Shown: one piece after another, positions 10,095-21,696 of the stretch
Layout of the letters: every line of letters starts with the position of its first letter
How positions within the stretch are numbered: the first letter of the stretch is position 1
Assembly (NCBI GenBank): GCA_036320915.1
Contig: JAXBDG010000003.1
Location: 2,356,001-2,420,000, forward strand
Source: Linnemannia elongata
Lineage: Eukaryota > Mortierellomycota > Mortierellomycetes > Mortierellales > Mortierellaceae
DNA: 64,000 bases
Direction: 5' to 3'
The notes under the pieces: generated by a model
Told to the model about the DNA's origin: nothing
Seen by the model: only the letters and a program-made list of their open reading frames with translations
The model's database searches: none
Translations under genes and position numbers: made by a program

Positions 10095-11805
10095 TAGATA
10101 GAACATATAGCGCATAGCAGAGAGTAAAGTTTAAGTACCTTCCAACCTGCGTCCCATCGCGAAGTATAATTGGAGGCCTTGGTTCAGAGGAAGGCTTATT
10201 ATGTCCTTTGGGTGTTTTTGCCATTGTTGGTTTGATGAGTAGGGGATGAAGCTATGTGGTTGTGGGAGAAATTCGAAGGTGTGAACATAATAAGAAAGAA
10301 GAAAGAAAACACATATAAAGGCGTTGGCCTCAAGAGGTTTTATTGACGCGGTACGGTTTTTAAGAAACGCATTATGTAAGACATCGGCCCCTAAGTACTG
10401 ATGTCGGTAGCTGCATTGGGCTGCTCCTGTGTATTAACTCTGCAGCCTTGCATAATAAAGAACAGACTCTCTCCTCCCATTAACTACCAAGTTTTAGGTT
10501 GACTGGCATACTAAAAAAAAAATGGCAGAATATGCAAGGCACCAACTGAAAAAAAAGTATCCTCAATGGACAATGCAATGCATCGGTGCAACAAAAAAAA
10601 AGAACTAATCCTCCATTGGCAGAGAGAACGCGAACAAAAAGCTGAATCCATAACCACAGGGAGAAACTCGGAGAAAAAGTTACATGCACAATGACCGACC
10701 ATGTCAGCAGACAGAGATAAAGTTAGGGGGAAAATAGTTATAGTCAACGCAGTCTAAGTCCAGGAACAAACAAAAAAACGGTTGTATGGGTGATCAGCAA
10801 CAAAAAATGAGACAGGAATTTCATAACCTGGAACAACAGTATAGAGCGGCAAATCAGAAGCAACTATGGATGGCATTGGTCAATCAAAAAAAGGGGTAGC
10901 CACAACATCGCCTTGAATAGAGGTCACAGCAGAACTTAGAACGACTAAGCCCACTCATGTTAATAAGGTAATAAGACAAAAAAACAATAGTAAGCCGCAC
11001 ATCCATTGTAATAGTATGATTAAAAAAAGGAAGGAGCGAACGCGTTCAATCACAGTACTTGAGAATTAATCGCCACGTCAACGATTGCTGCTTCTAGAGC
11101 ATCAAGCATCAATGACTCCTAATAGTCAAGAACCTGCTGATCATACTCATGGTCAACTTACTCAAGAGAGCTAGGATCTTCACACAATCTATCGCCTCTG
11201 ATAAAGTAGCCTGTAAGAGAGCGGTTTGTAGGACCGCAAGTCGACATCCAGCAGTTCCAAAGCCTCCTTACCGTCTACAATACGGAGTGTCGGTAGAATC
11301 AGTAGTATAAGAACATGACTGGAGAACATTGTATGAACTATAGAGAGAGGAAAGAGAGAAAATAGAGAGGGAACGACAACATGAGCAACTGAAGGGAGGA
11401 AGGAATTTTAAGAAAAAATGGAGGAAAAAAAGAGTAGAGACAGCGAAAAAAATAAGCAAAAAAAGGAGCGGTTGGAAGAAGTAAAAAAAAGAAAAGAAAA
11501 AAAGAGAAGAATTCTCCGAAAAAAAAAGAAAAAGAGAGAAAAAAGAGAAGAATTGGCCGAAAAAAAAGAAAAAGAGAGAAAAAAAGAGAAGAATTGGCCG
11601 AAAAAAAAGAAAAAAGAGGAGAATTCACCGAAAACAAAAAAGAGAACAAATAGAAAGGAAGATGATTGGACCAAAAAGGTATACAAAGGGAGGTGATTGG
11701 ACAACAACTGTGACCAAAAGTAAAACCGTTTCAAAGTTCATAAGTCCCATAAGTCACGTGAATGAATTGGGCAAACTCAAAGATTCCTTTAAGAGTGTTA
11801 GAACA
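10095..11805 (+). repeat. Non-coding repeat, copy 2 (A'B', uninterrupted)
   Basis: Second, tandem copy of the ~1.7 kb unit. 10095-11007 matches 4865-5740 and 11008-11805 matches 9282-10090. The junction at about 11003-11010 (CCATTGTAATAGTATGATT) is the empty-site reference for the Crypton insertion. In the right half the purine-rich tract has expanded differently: four ~50 bp repeats around GAATTGGCCGAAAA at 11500-11640. These open spurious Lys/Glu- or Phe/Ser-rich frames. No gene was recognised. Confidence 0.75.
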
Positions 11806-12600
11806 TAGTATATGTAGAATATATGTAGAATCTGTTAAGAAGCCCTAAGTAAGACTGACGGAAGAAAATAATAAGTTGGGTACAAAATGGGTGGATGAGG
11901 GAAATTAATGACCGTTTGTGACGATGAAAAGGGGAATACGAAGTGAAATGAGATGAGAAGAGAAAGAAAGAGAGACGGGGAAAAAGATGAGAAGAAAAGG
12001 TGAGAGAAAACATACATGAGTGGCTACGATTAAGGTTTATCAGGCACCCATCGATTCCGGGGAGGAATGTCGACTCTCTCCCGGCCTATCACTTCCTTTG
12101 TTGACAAACGTTGTGTCCAAGGAGAAAGAACTTATTTAGGTAAACCGACGCATGCGCATGTACAGCACCGCCTCCTTCTCTCCCGCTCTTCCCCTCCAGA
12201 CTGGCCTCCCACCTTCTCCCACGTAAGTCAAAAAAGGAAGAGAAAGTGCGAAGAATCCTGGGCACTCCTCAGTCCGAGGTTGATGTGATCGGCTCATCTT
12301 GGTGGGAAAAAATGTGATCATTTTCGCACAATCTTCTCACAATCGAAACCAAAACTTCCTTACTTAGACAGCTAACCATTTTTGGGGGTTTTTTTTGGCA
12401 GGAAAAGAAAACAATTCGATGACAAGGACAATACTTCAAGACTATCGCAACGCTACTCGCTGGTTTCACAGGAAATACTCTCGCCACCTGCTACAACAAT
12501 CCGCGAAGGGATGACTTCGAGCCCACTCTTACATAAATGCAATGAGGATTTCTTCTAGACATCATCCCAATGGTGATGGACCACTCAAGACGGTGCAAGA
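11806..12600. other. Intergenic, no gene recognised
   Basis: Contains short frames only, plus a T/G-rich run near 12380. Nothing resembling a protein family or structural RNA was seen. Confidence 0.4.
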
Positions 12601-12689
12601 CATTAGAGACACGCATTCTGATCCGAAGACCTACTACATTGCGGCACCTGCCAAGCCATGAGGGCTAGTCCTAACAACGGGTAGCACTA

Positions 12690-12857
12690 ATTCAGTCTCT
12701 CGTTCCACTGCCGCAACGACAGCTGCCAATACTCCTACTGTCGTTCGTCGTCCACTGCAAGGCGGGCACGATGCTACTCTTACGAGTGGCTGTCACTCTC
12801 AAAACGCTAAAAGTGTTGGAGCCAGGAAGACGCTCCTCGACGAGGAAGATATGAAAT
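12690..12857 (+). pseudogene. Decayed fragment related to the tail of the gene at the left window edge
   Basis: One plus-strand frame ends at TAG 12855-12857 and reads ...TPTVVRRPLQGGHDATLTS... then AKSVGARKTLLDEED. The left-edge protein has ...PRQPQGGHEPARTNS... and SRGVGTRTATFGDE in the same order and spacing. Upstream the relationship continues only weakly and is broken by stops (for example near 12660). I read this as a truncated, decaying paralogue of that gene's 3' end. An ancient exon in an unrecognised gene is the alternative. Confidence 0.5.
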
Positions 12858-14137
12858 AGGACTTTGAGCTGAATGTAAACTGGGCGATGATTTGGGAGTA
12901 AGTTGGTAATAGGCCGCAAAGGTGATATCTCCTCGCCTGTATGAACACAAATAAAAGATCTTTCAACCTCAATCATAAGGTAGAAATACTGTCTCACCAA
13001 CTTGAGAGGTGCCAGGTGGATTGATTTCTCTTTTTTGTATGTGGGCGAGAACGTCAATAAAAAGGGTGCAAGAAAAATGAGATTATGAGTGAAGGAAAGA
13101 GGTATGTGTGTGCACTTCCGCCATCTTGTTGAGCAACTTACCGCTTGTTGTCAAGAGTGTGATGTGCCACGTGACAGATCAATGTTACTGAGGGAGGAGT
13201 GGATGGAGGGGAGAAAAAGGAGAAGGAAAGGGAAGAGTCGATTCATGGATGAATTTTGGCACACTGCAGGAAGGCATTACCGGATCTCACCCCGTCGATC
13301 GCACAAGACAAATATTGATTTTTTCCCCCTCTGTCCTGTATGCAGGTGTGCTCTAACTGACGTTGCCGAAGAGCACGGTCCACAATCCTTATTTTTTTTC
13401 TGTCTGACATCATTGATATCGTAGATGGGAGGTGGAAGTGTTATCTATCGATGCAATTGAAGGGAATGGGGGGTTCCTGTCCAGTCAAGAGGAGCCGGAG
13501 ACTGATCTAAGAGAATTGTGATGGAACGAGAAGGAGGGGGCTCGCTCGTTAAAGGGACAGAGGTTGAATTGTTTGTTGGATTAATTGCGGGTACATCGGT
13601 GGAGATACATGAGGATGAGACTTCAATTTTTGGTAATTGAGAAGGAGAGACGAGAGCAAAAGGTATTTTTTTTGGGTTGTGGGCGGTGCGCCTTTGTCTG
13701 CCTGTTCTCCATTCACCCATATCCCATTTAAGAGTGGCGGAGATGATTTTGTTTTCACACCCGATGCGGGTTACATTAAGTCTCTTGATGAACAGGCAAA
13801 TCAAATCAAGTGTGGGCGTAAAAAGGGCTGTCGTTTGTTTTCCGGTGGAGCAACAATGGAGGTGGATACGGTGTGTTTTCGTCCTTCTGTTTTTTCTTTT
13901 TCTTTTCTTTTCTTTTCTTTTTCTTTCTTCTTTTGGCCCTTGTCCACCTTCCGTACCCCCTTTCACTAACGACTCCCAATTCTCGAACTGCCATTCAACT
14001 TTCCCTATCACGTCCTTACTCTAACACTCAATACTTACAGCCCATCATCAACCCTCTTCCGCATCCCCGCCACATCGGCGAAGCCTTAATTCCACCACTC
14101 CTTCTATCCTTACTCCATCTATACCTCAACAGCACCA
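12858..14137. other. Intergenic / upstream region of the kelch gene
   Basis: No supported gene. A pyrimidine-rich tract (13890-13935, TTTTCTTTTC units) followed by a C-rich, ATG-poor stretch leads into the kelch start at 14138, as expected for a fungal promoter and 5' UTR. A 188-codon minus-strand frame here is compositional. Confidence 0.4.
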
Positions 14138-16748
14138 ATGCATCCTTCACACCAATATTATCATCCTTCCTTTCACCGAATAAGCCTCATCACCTCGCTA
14201 TGTCTCTCCCTCTTCATCCTCTCTTCAACAGTGTCCGCCCTCCCACCAGCACCCGTCAGCTCCATGGCGTACATCACTATCGATGAAAACACACTCTACA
14301 TCCAGGGGGGGATGGATCCATCCGACACCGACAAGACCTCCTCAGCTGTCAAGTCAAAGCAATTCTTCTCCCTCGATCTTACAAAACCCACCACCTGGAA
14401 CACAACATCAACAACACTCCCCTGGACACAACTCAACGCCGATGGCGATTCGGGACCAGCGGCCTATGGACACTTTATGTCGGTCACACCCAAGCGTCGA
14501 AATATTACAGTCTGGGACCCGATCGGGATCAACTCCTCGATCATGAGTTATAGTCTGGACTCCAGGAGGTGGACCAAGCTCGGAAATCGACCTAAGGAAC
14601 TGACAACGCTGCCAGGACTCCAAGCGGTGGCGGATCCATCCTCTGGAAGGGTGTATATCCCGAGCGGAAGGAATAATGTCGACGCAGATATGTTGATATA
14701 TGATCCATTAACCTCGACAACAACTTGGACCATAATGCCTCCCAGGGAGCCCAACAATCCACTCCAGTGGTACGGGTACTCGTTTGTCTGGAGCAGCTAC
14801 CGGACCTCGTTTTTAATATTTGGAGGTGGCGGCGATGTGGGGTCATACTTTTATGAATACAAGGTTCCTAACAACGCCTGGACTGAGTTGGTACGTTTTT
14901 GTGAAGGAAATGGGAGTGTGTCGTTTGCTTTGTCTTGTCAGGAAATAAGGCGAGGAAGGGCTGACGACGTTCCTTTTTGTTGGTTGTTTTTGATGTATAG
15001 AAATTGCGGGCATTTCGAGGGTATATACCTCCACGTGTGAAGAATGCGTGTCTCGTACCAGGTAAGAGGTGGGCATACATTCAACAAGTCAAAAACAATT
15101 CACGTAAGCTATGCCTGTATTACTAATAATCGTTACTTTTCCTTCCCTCGCTCTACTTGGTAGCTTACAACGGAACAAAAATGATCCTGTTTGGCGGCCA
15201 AACAAGTAATAACGATACACTCGGGGATCTCTACATTCTCGACATGGTGTCAATGATGTGGAACCTCACCCAGACCGTCCCCGCAAGTCAGAGTCGGCAC
15301 AGCATGGCCTGCTCAGTTTCTGGCGACAATTTTATTATATGGGGAGGCAAGTTCTTTCATTTGCAGGCATCAAGATTTCATGGCAGGGCGGCGTTTTCTC
15401 CAATAGAGCAAAAATCAGCGTAATTAACTTCCGGGCTGTGGCGATCTTGCACGACTCTGGTATGTTATTTTTAGGACAATCGTTGGCAAGAACCATCATG
15501 CCAGGGACACCGCTCATCTATAACATCAACACCTCCACATGGACGACTCAATTCGTTCGCGGGACGAGTTTCACACCCACTGGTCCTTTAACTGCACCGA
15601 ATTCAGACCCTATCGAAGATTCAGAATACGATACGACGAGGTCTGCTTCGGCCGAAATTGGAGGCGCGGTTGCTGCGATCGTGGTTGTAATGGCCTTTGG
15701 CGGGTTCTTGTTCTACAGGAGGAGGAAGCGGCAGAAGGCTTTGAAGAATGGTGGTCAATTCTTGAAAATGCCTGCGAGCGATGTGAGTCTTACGCATATT
15801 GTCTCGCCGCCTCCACTTCCTGAAGCAGGAACATCTGGAAAAGGAAACATCATGGAGTTGAACAGCAGTCGTCAGCGACTTCATGGATCTCATTCTAATT
15901 CACAGCCTATAACTCTTGCTGGCCATGAAGCCAACGGCAACAACAGTAATCCAAATAACAACAGCAGCTACATTTCCCACGCTGACAGCATCAACAACGA
16001 CCTACGACTATCATCCCCCCCACCCGTCTCTACAGTACCGCCTACAAACCCATACTGGTCAACACCTCCCCAGAACCCATCCTGGCCAACGTCCGCACAA
16101 CCCTCCCGTCCCCCACTCCACCTTCAAGCGACCTCACCCTCACCTTCGTCATCATCCTCATGGGGGGCTACCATTCCTCCTTCCAACTCTCCTTCAGCAC
16201 CTCCGCCTCCCACCTCTCCAACTGCACCTCCGCCCCCTTACGCAACATCATTCGCGGGTTCTCCGGTTGAGATCTTCAGGAAAGAGGCGATGACGGAACC
16301 AACGCCCGTACCTGTTGCTCCAGCTAAGAAAGAGGTGATGACCGGATCAATACCTGTACAAACACTCAACCGCAACAACTACAACAATCACATCAACTAC
16401 TGTGAAAGCAGTAGTAGCAACAGTGACGGTTACGCCATCCACGAACGACAAGTTGAAGAACTACAACACCAACTCGCAGCGCGCAAGGAGGAACTCATCC
16501 GTCGGAATAGTGGTCTCCGCCCTCAGTACTACCCGCCCCCACCTCCTGTAGTTTCTGGCGGCAGTGGTGGATTCACATCATCAAAAGCTGTCGCAAGGAG
16601 TCCGCAGGGCGCCGGCGACCCCGTTGTGCAAGGCAACAGTAGCGGTGTCAGCACTACAACCCATGGCACGAGTAATGAGGAATTGCAGCAGCAGGTACAG
16701 ACGTTGCAGGCAGAACTGAATCGGTTGCAGGCCCTCATTAGCTCGTAA
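14138..16748 (+). CDS. Kelch-repeat ectodomain, single-pass membrane protein
   Basis: Four exons (14138-14890, 15001-15061, 15164-15346, 15475-16748) give 756 aa. A hydrophobic leader (about 14-34, ending VSA) precedes a kelch-like region to about residue 370: AYITIDENTLYIQGG, RVYIPSG, FLIFGGG, KMILFGGQ, FIIWGG, PLIYNINTSTW. A membrane span lies at about 395-413 (GGAVAAIVVVMAFGGFLFY), followed by the stop-transfer RRRKRQK. The remaining ~335 residues are a Pro/Ser/Asn-rich cytoplasmic tail ending in a short coiled coil (NEELQQQVQTLQAELNRLQ). The third intron must use a GC donor (GGAG|GCAAGT at 15347) to keep the frame. Such kelch membrane proteins are a common expanded family in this fungal group; their ligands are unknown. 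Confidence 0.8.
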
Positions 16749-17002
16749 TAAAGCATGCCCTTTGCCTCGGAACCTTTTGTTTTTTCTCAAGTGGCGTTGA
16801 TACTGATATGATATATAACAGCAATATTCAAAAAAAAATTATTAATATGCGTTGCCGTCATATCTTTATGAAATGGCGTTTGCTTCAGGGGCAACGTCAA
16901 AGGTCAATATATTATACCAATTGTAAATATTCTCTCCCCCTTTATTCCATTCTACCCGTACTTACATCATAAAAAGTGAAGAGTCGTGTCAGTGAACTGG
17001 TA
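16749..17002. other. Convergent intergenic region
   Basis: Lies between the 3' ends of the kelch gene (plus) and the first monooxygenase (minus). Contains AT-rich likely 3' UTR sequence and nothing else recognisable. Confidence 0.5.
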
Positions 17003-18961
17003 TCACACAGCCAGAGCAGCAGCAGCTCGCTTCTTCTCCTCAAAGACAGCCCTCGCCTTATCCATACTGTTCGACACATTCGCCGGCGCCGTCCCTCTCG
17101 TCTCCACCTTCTCCATAAACCCAGCCTGCGGTCGATTCCCAAACGCCTTTGCCAAGAATATTCTCCACAACCAAGTCGGCATGTTCGTCGAAACCAAACG
17201 TGCAATCATTCCGACTGTATCCTTGCGAAGGACATGACTGAGCATCCGACTGTTCTTGTAGGTTGCTAGGGCTTTGGGGCGACGTTCTTCTTGGTACTCG
17301 GAGAGAATTTGTTCAATGTCGGAGGCGGTCCTGCTGGGGAGGGCGTAGAGCAGGTTTGCGAGCGCAAGGGCATCATGCATAGCAGCCACGGCGCCTAATT
17401 AAATATATGAGAAAATAAAGAAGTGTGTTAGTTTCGAGTATATTTGCAGATGAAAAACAAAGCCAACAACGACGAGTGCTTACCTTGTCCCCCTGTGGGG
17501 TTGACTTTGTGGCATGCTAGTAATGATGAGAAAATATTTTAAATATAGTAAAATAGTGAGGATGTGATATTTCTCTATCAAGTCAAGTCCGTGTCTTAAT
17601 CAAGTACCAGCAACGGCGCGCGAAAAAGCAGTTCAGTCACATACCATCACCAAGCAAGACAGTACGACCATGATACCATGTCTCAAAGACCTTTTCCTCC
17701 AGCATAACTTTAGAAATGAGCTCCTGTGGGGTTCTATCATAAAAGTCACCCAGTGTCATATATTTGCCGCCAACCTTGACTGGTGTCTGGAGATGACGGG
17801 TCTCGTCGCACATTTGTTTAGCTGCATGGGGTCCCCATTCCGAGTTGTCGTTGTTCCTGAACCGTTGCTCCATGGCTGCCTTGCTAGTCGTTTTTGTGAG
17901 ATGGTGAATGATCATCCAACAGCATGTGTTCTGGGCTGTTGTGAACACCAGCCAACTATTGGATCGAGAAGGATACCGTTGCGGGTTAGTTGGAATGCTC
18001 ACGACCACCCACAACATATCAGAAACAGACCGAGACCCGCAAGGACTTACGTATAAGGAAGCTCAATTCCGCGAACAGTCAAGACCTGACTACAAGGGTT
18101 TTTCAAAACCGGGAACTCCTCCGGATCCATGTACGTCGTCTGACCTACAAGACAAGTACAATTAAACGGCAACTCCTCATCATCAACCTTAGGCAACAGA
18201 CCCTTGACCTTCAGTTTTTCATACAACCTCTGGCGGACGGCACTATACGCTCCATCTGCACCCACAAGAAGGTCGCCCTCATAGACGGTATTGTCCGCAG
18301 CCTGGACGGTTACTCTATCGTCCTCCTCAGAAATAGTAAGGATCCGCTTCTTGAGCAAGATTTTGTGTTCTGGAATCTGGCGTTGAAGGAGGTCGTAGAG
18401 GATTGGGCGTGCAATGATGTATTGTGCATATCCGGTCCTATCAAATACAGGGGATAGAGGAGAAAAAACAATGAGCATCCTTTGAGATGAGGATAGACAA
18501 GATCTTTCATAAGTTACTGTGACATCGTACTGGCTCAGGAACGTACATTTCTTCGAGTGGCGTAAAGTCCTGGAGTGGATATGGTTCCAGATTCTCCTTG
18601 TGTGCGGCGATGGCGGTGTAGCGAAGTCCAAGTTTCACCAGTTCGTCATAGATACCCAGCTGCTGGAATAGAGCGAGCAGCGGGGAGCCGATTGAGATCG
18701 CAGAACCTGTGGAGGGTGAGAGAGAGAGCAGTTAATAAAAACGCAGACAGATGCAATAGATAAAGCAACAGGTTTGTCAATGTGGTGATGAGACTGAACG
18801 GTCTTGGATAAAATGAGTGATTCTTTACCTAAGGACTTGATGGAGGAAGTACGCTCGAAGATAACGTAGGGGATGTCGATTTTCTCCAGAAGGGCGCCGA
18901 GCATGAGTCCTCCCAGTCCTGCGCCAACGATCAATACTGTCGGCTTCCCTTCATTCGTCAT
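17003..18961 (-). CDS. FAD-dependent monooxygenase (minus-strand copy M1)
   Basis: Six exons: 18961-18829, 18706-18547, 18437-18051, 17955-17645, 17516-17484 (33 nt) and 17394-17003; 471 aa. It is a group A flavoprotein hydroxylase (FAD_binding_3 family). The FAD-binding GAGLGG is at 13-18 with FERTSSIK after it, the DG motif GADGAYSAVR at about 157-166, and the GD motif G329-D330-A-C-H-K-V-N-P followed by GGQGA. The GGQG is the usual form in this family. Introns interrupt the glycine codon after IKSL, the GD motif and the GGQG motif. Members use NAD(P)H and oxygen to hydroxylate or epoxidise small substrates; the substrate here cannot be told. A tandem near-duplicate lies immediately upstream (M2). 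The ATG chosen is the first one compatible with the family N-terminus. Confidence 0.85.
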
Positions 18962-19727
18962 GTCTGTATAATATGCAAGTTGAAAGAGATTGGAGAGAAA
19001 GGTTGCAACGGAATAAGAGAAAAGGCGTATGAATGAAGACAGGGAAAGCTGGTGCGGAAAAATATTGAAGTAGAAAGAGAAGAAAGTGAAAAAGAAAAAA
19101 GGCGTCGAAAAATGAGAACCCATCTGTCTCTTTATGCAGCTTGAACAGACAAGAGCACAAAGTAGCTATCTTCGTTATGCGTGCATTGCAGACTGCTTCA
19201 TCACTCGTCCTTTTATTTTATCTTTTTGTTGTTTGTTTGTTAGTTTGTTTGATCCGTCTCCCTTCCGCACCGTTTGATGCTCATTTATTTTCTTTTGGAC
19301 ATCCTCGGGTTCGCAAAGGATCATTGGTCTGTTTGCGTGTGATGTGAGCGCAAACGAAAAAGAATATCCTTAGACTTGCTTCCTTTCCCCCAATCTCCCG
19401 CAAAGGTTCAATGTCCGCCCTCCATCTTCATTTTTGTTTTTTTCTTTTTCTTTGCGTCGAATGTCTATCGTGCATATGCTTACCGCTGGATGCTCTCTCA
19501 TTTTTTTGTTTCCTGCATGTGTGTCCAGGCCGGGATACGGGAAGAATGATTTTGCATAATGTGGTTATTACACGGGGAGTCGTTGCCATGAAGCACGCAT
19601 TAACGAATTGGGAGAGTGATCCATTCTGTACTCTTATAACAAACTCTTCCGGTTACTCGAGGTGTTTCGGTGTGACGGTGTAACGAACAGCATGTTGCTC
19701 CCTTCATTTATTAACGTTGCATGGCGA
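18962..19727. other. Upstream region of M1 / downstream of M2
   Basis: Pyrimidine-rich on the plus strand. A block at about 19535-19600 (GACGGGAAGAAT-like, GTTGCCATGAAGCAC) resembles 22115-22180 upstream of M2, so it is likely part of the duplicated unit rather than a gene. No other gene recognised. Confidence 0.4.
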
Positions 19728-21696
19728 TCAAACCACGACAGCATCCCGCTTCCTTTCCTCGAATACAGCTCTTGCCTTATCCATACTAGGCGACGGATTC
19801 GGAAGCGCCGACCCCTTAGTCTCAACCCTCTCCAAGAACCCTGCTTGAGGACGGTTCGCAAATGCCCGGCCCAAAAATATTCTCCACAACCAAGCAGGCA
19901 TGTTGGTCGATATCAATCGCGCGATCCAGCCTACAAAGTCCTTTCTCAGGACCTGGCTGAGCATGCGACTGCTCTTGAAAGTCGCTAGGGCTAAGGGGCG
20001 ACGTTCTTCCTGGTACTCGGAGAGGATCTGTTGAATGTCCGTGGAGGTCTTGCTGGGGAGGGCGTATAGCAAGTTTGTGAGCGCCAATGCATCATGCATT
20101 GCGGCAACAGCACCTAATTGATCGAAGTCGTGAGAACAAGGCGCAGGTAAGTATGGCTCTCGTTTAATGTCGCCCGTGTTGATATGGTGTCACGTCGACT
20201 TGTTTTTGTTCTTACCTTGACCGCCAGCAGGATTGATCTTGTGACACGCTGTCGGAAAGAGAGAAGAAAGTCAAGGCGGTGAGTGAGTGTGTCTTTGGCC
20301 AAAAGGTGAGTGTGGCAATGGCAGATTGGTGGCGGTGGCTTATAAATTTACCATCGCCCATGAGAACAGTGCGCCCATGGTACCAAGTCTCAAACACCTT
20401 CTCCTCCAGCATGACCTTTGAAATCAAATCTTGCGGGGTCCGATCATACAAGTCGCCCAGGGTCAAGAACCCATCACCATCCCTAATAGGAGTCTTGAGA
20501 TCACGGGTCTCGTCGCACATCTGTTTGGCTGCATGAGGCCCCCACTCCGAATTGTCGTTATTTCTGAACCGTTGTTCCATTGCCGCCTTGCTCGTGGTTT
20601 TTGTGAGGTGGTGAATGATCATCCAACAGATTCGGCGCTGGGCGGTCGTAAATACTACCCACTTTTGTGTCACGAGGATGAGCGATGAAAGGAAGGAGTG
20701 GCTTATGGTGTTAGTGCCCCTTTTCTTTTACAATGTAGAGTCGCATATGTGAAAAAAATGAATGCGTTTTGAAGGCATACCGTGTAGGGGATATCGATTC
20801 CACGAACAGTAAGGAACTGACTGAACGTATTCTTCAGGATGGGGAACTCCTCAATGTCCAAAGGCTCAGTTTGGCCCACAAGGCATGTACAGTTGAATGG
20901 GAGTTCCTCGTCGTCTGTCTTAGGAAGTAAACCTTTGACCTTCAGTTTTTCGTAAAGTCGTTGGCGGACAGCACTGTATGCTCCATCTGCTCCGACGAGG
21001 AGATCTCCTTCGTAGACAGTGTTGTCAGCAGCGTGGATAGTAACCTTGTCGTTTTCTTCAGAGATGGTCAGGATCCGCTTCTTGAGTAGGACCTTATGTG
21101 CTGGGATCTGCTTCAGAAGAAGATCATATAAAACTGGCCTTGATACAATGTACTGCGAGTATCCAGTCCTATCAATCAAAGATATGAAAATCGTTAATAT
21201 TGAGAACAAAAATACCCGAGAGAGAAAACCTGTCTTTAACATCGGTTCTTTCTTTGGTTTTCTTCCCTCTTACTTACAGTTCATCCAGGGGTGTAAAGTC
21301 TTGGAGAGGGTAAGGCTCCAAGTTCTCTTTATGGGCAGCGATGCCAGTATACCGAAGGCCGACGCTTACAAGATCCTCATAAATGCCAAGCTGCTGGAAC
21401 AAGGCGAGAACTGGGGACCCGATTGAGATTGCCGAACCTGCACGGAGAAAAAAAAAGAGGTAGAAGGAGTACAAAGAGAGGAGGAGAAGGTCGTGGGTCA
21501 GAAACGTTATCTTTTATAAGGACCTGGATCAAAGTAGTGAATGAAAGGGGGAGAGAGTAGTACCCAAGGACTTGATGGCGGAGGCACACTCAAAGATGAA
21601 GTAGGGCATATCGATTTTCTCCAGAAGGGCACCCAACATGAGTCCTCCTAGTCCTGCTCCAACAATTAATACTGTCGGCTTTTCTGCTGTTGTCAT
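19728..21696 (-). CDS. FAD-dependent monooxygenase (minus-strand copy M2)
   Basis: Six exons: 21696-21564, 21437-21278, 21168-20781, 20661-20352, 20248-20216 and 20113-19728; 469 aa. Exon lengths (133, 160, 388, 310, 33, 386 nt) are nearly those of M1, so the two are a tandem duplication. It keeps GAGLGG (13-18), GADGAYSAVR, and the GD motif GDACHKINPAGGQGA with the canonical Gln. The third intron has moved by one base relative to M1 (ACG|GTATGC instead of AC|GTAAGT), and both forms keep the frame. Together with M1 it forms a subfamily distinct from the five plus-strand copies. Function beyond FAD/NAD(P)H-dependent monooxygenation is not visible. Confidence 0.85.

Noticed and set aside
13445..14011. 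188-codon minus-strand frame upstream of the kelch gene
   Set aside because: Lys/Arg-rich part is the complement of a TTTTC tract; no family resemblance; overlaps the expected kelch promoter.
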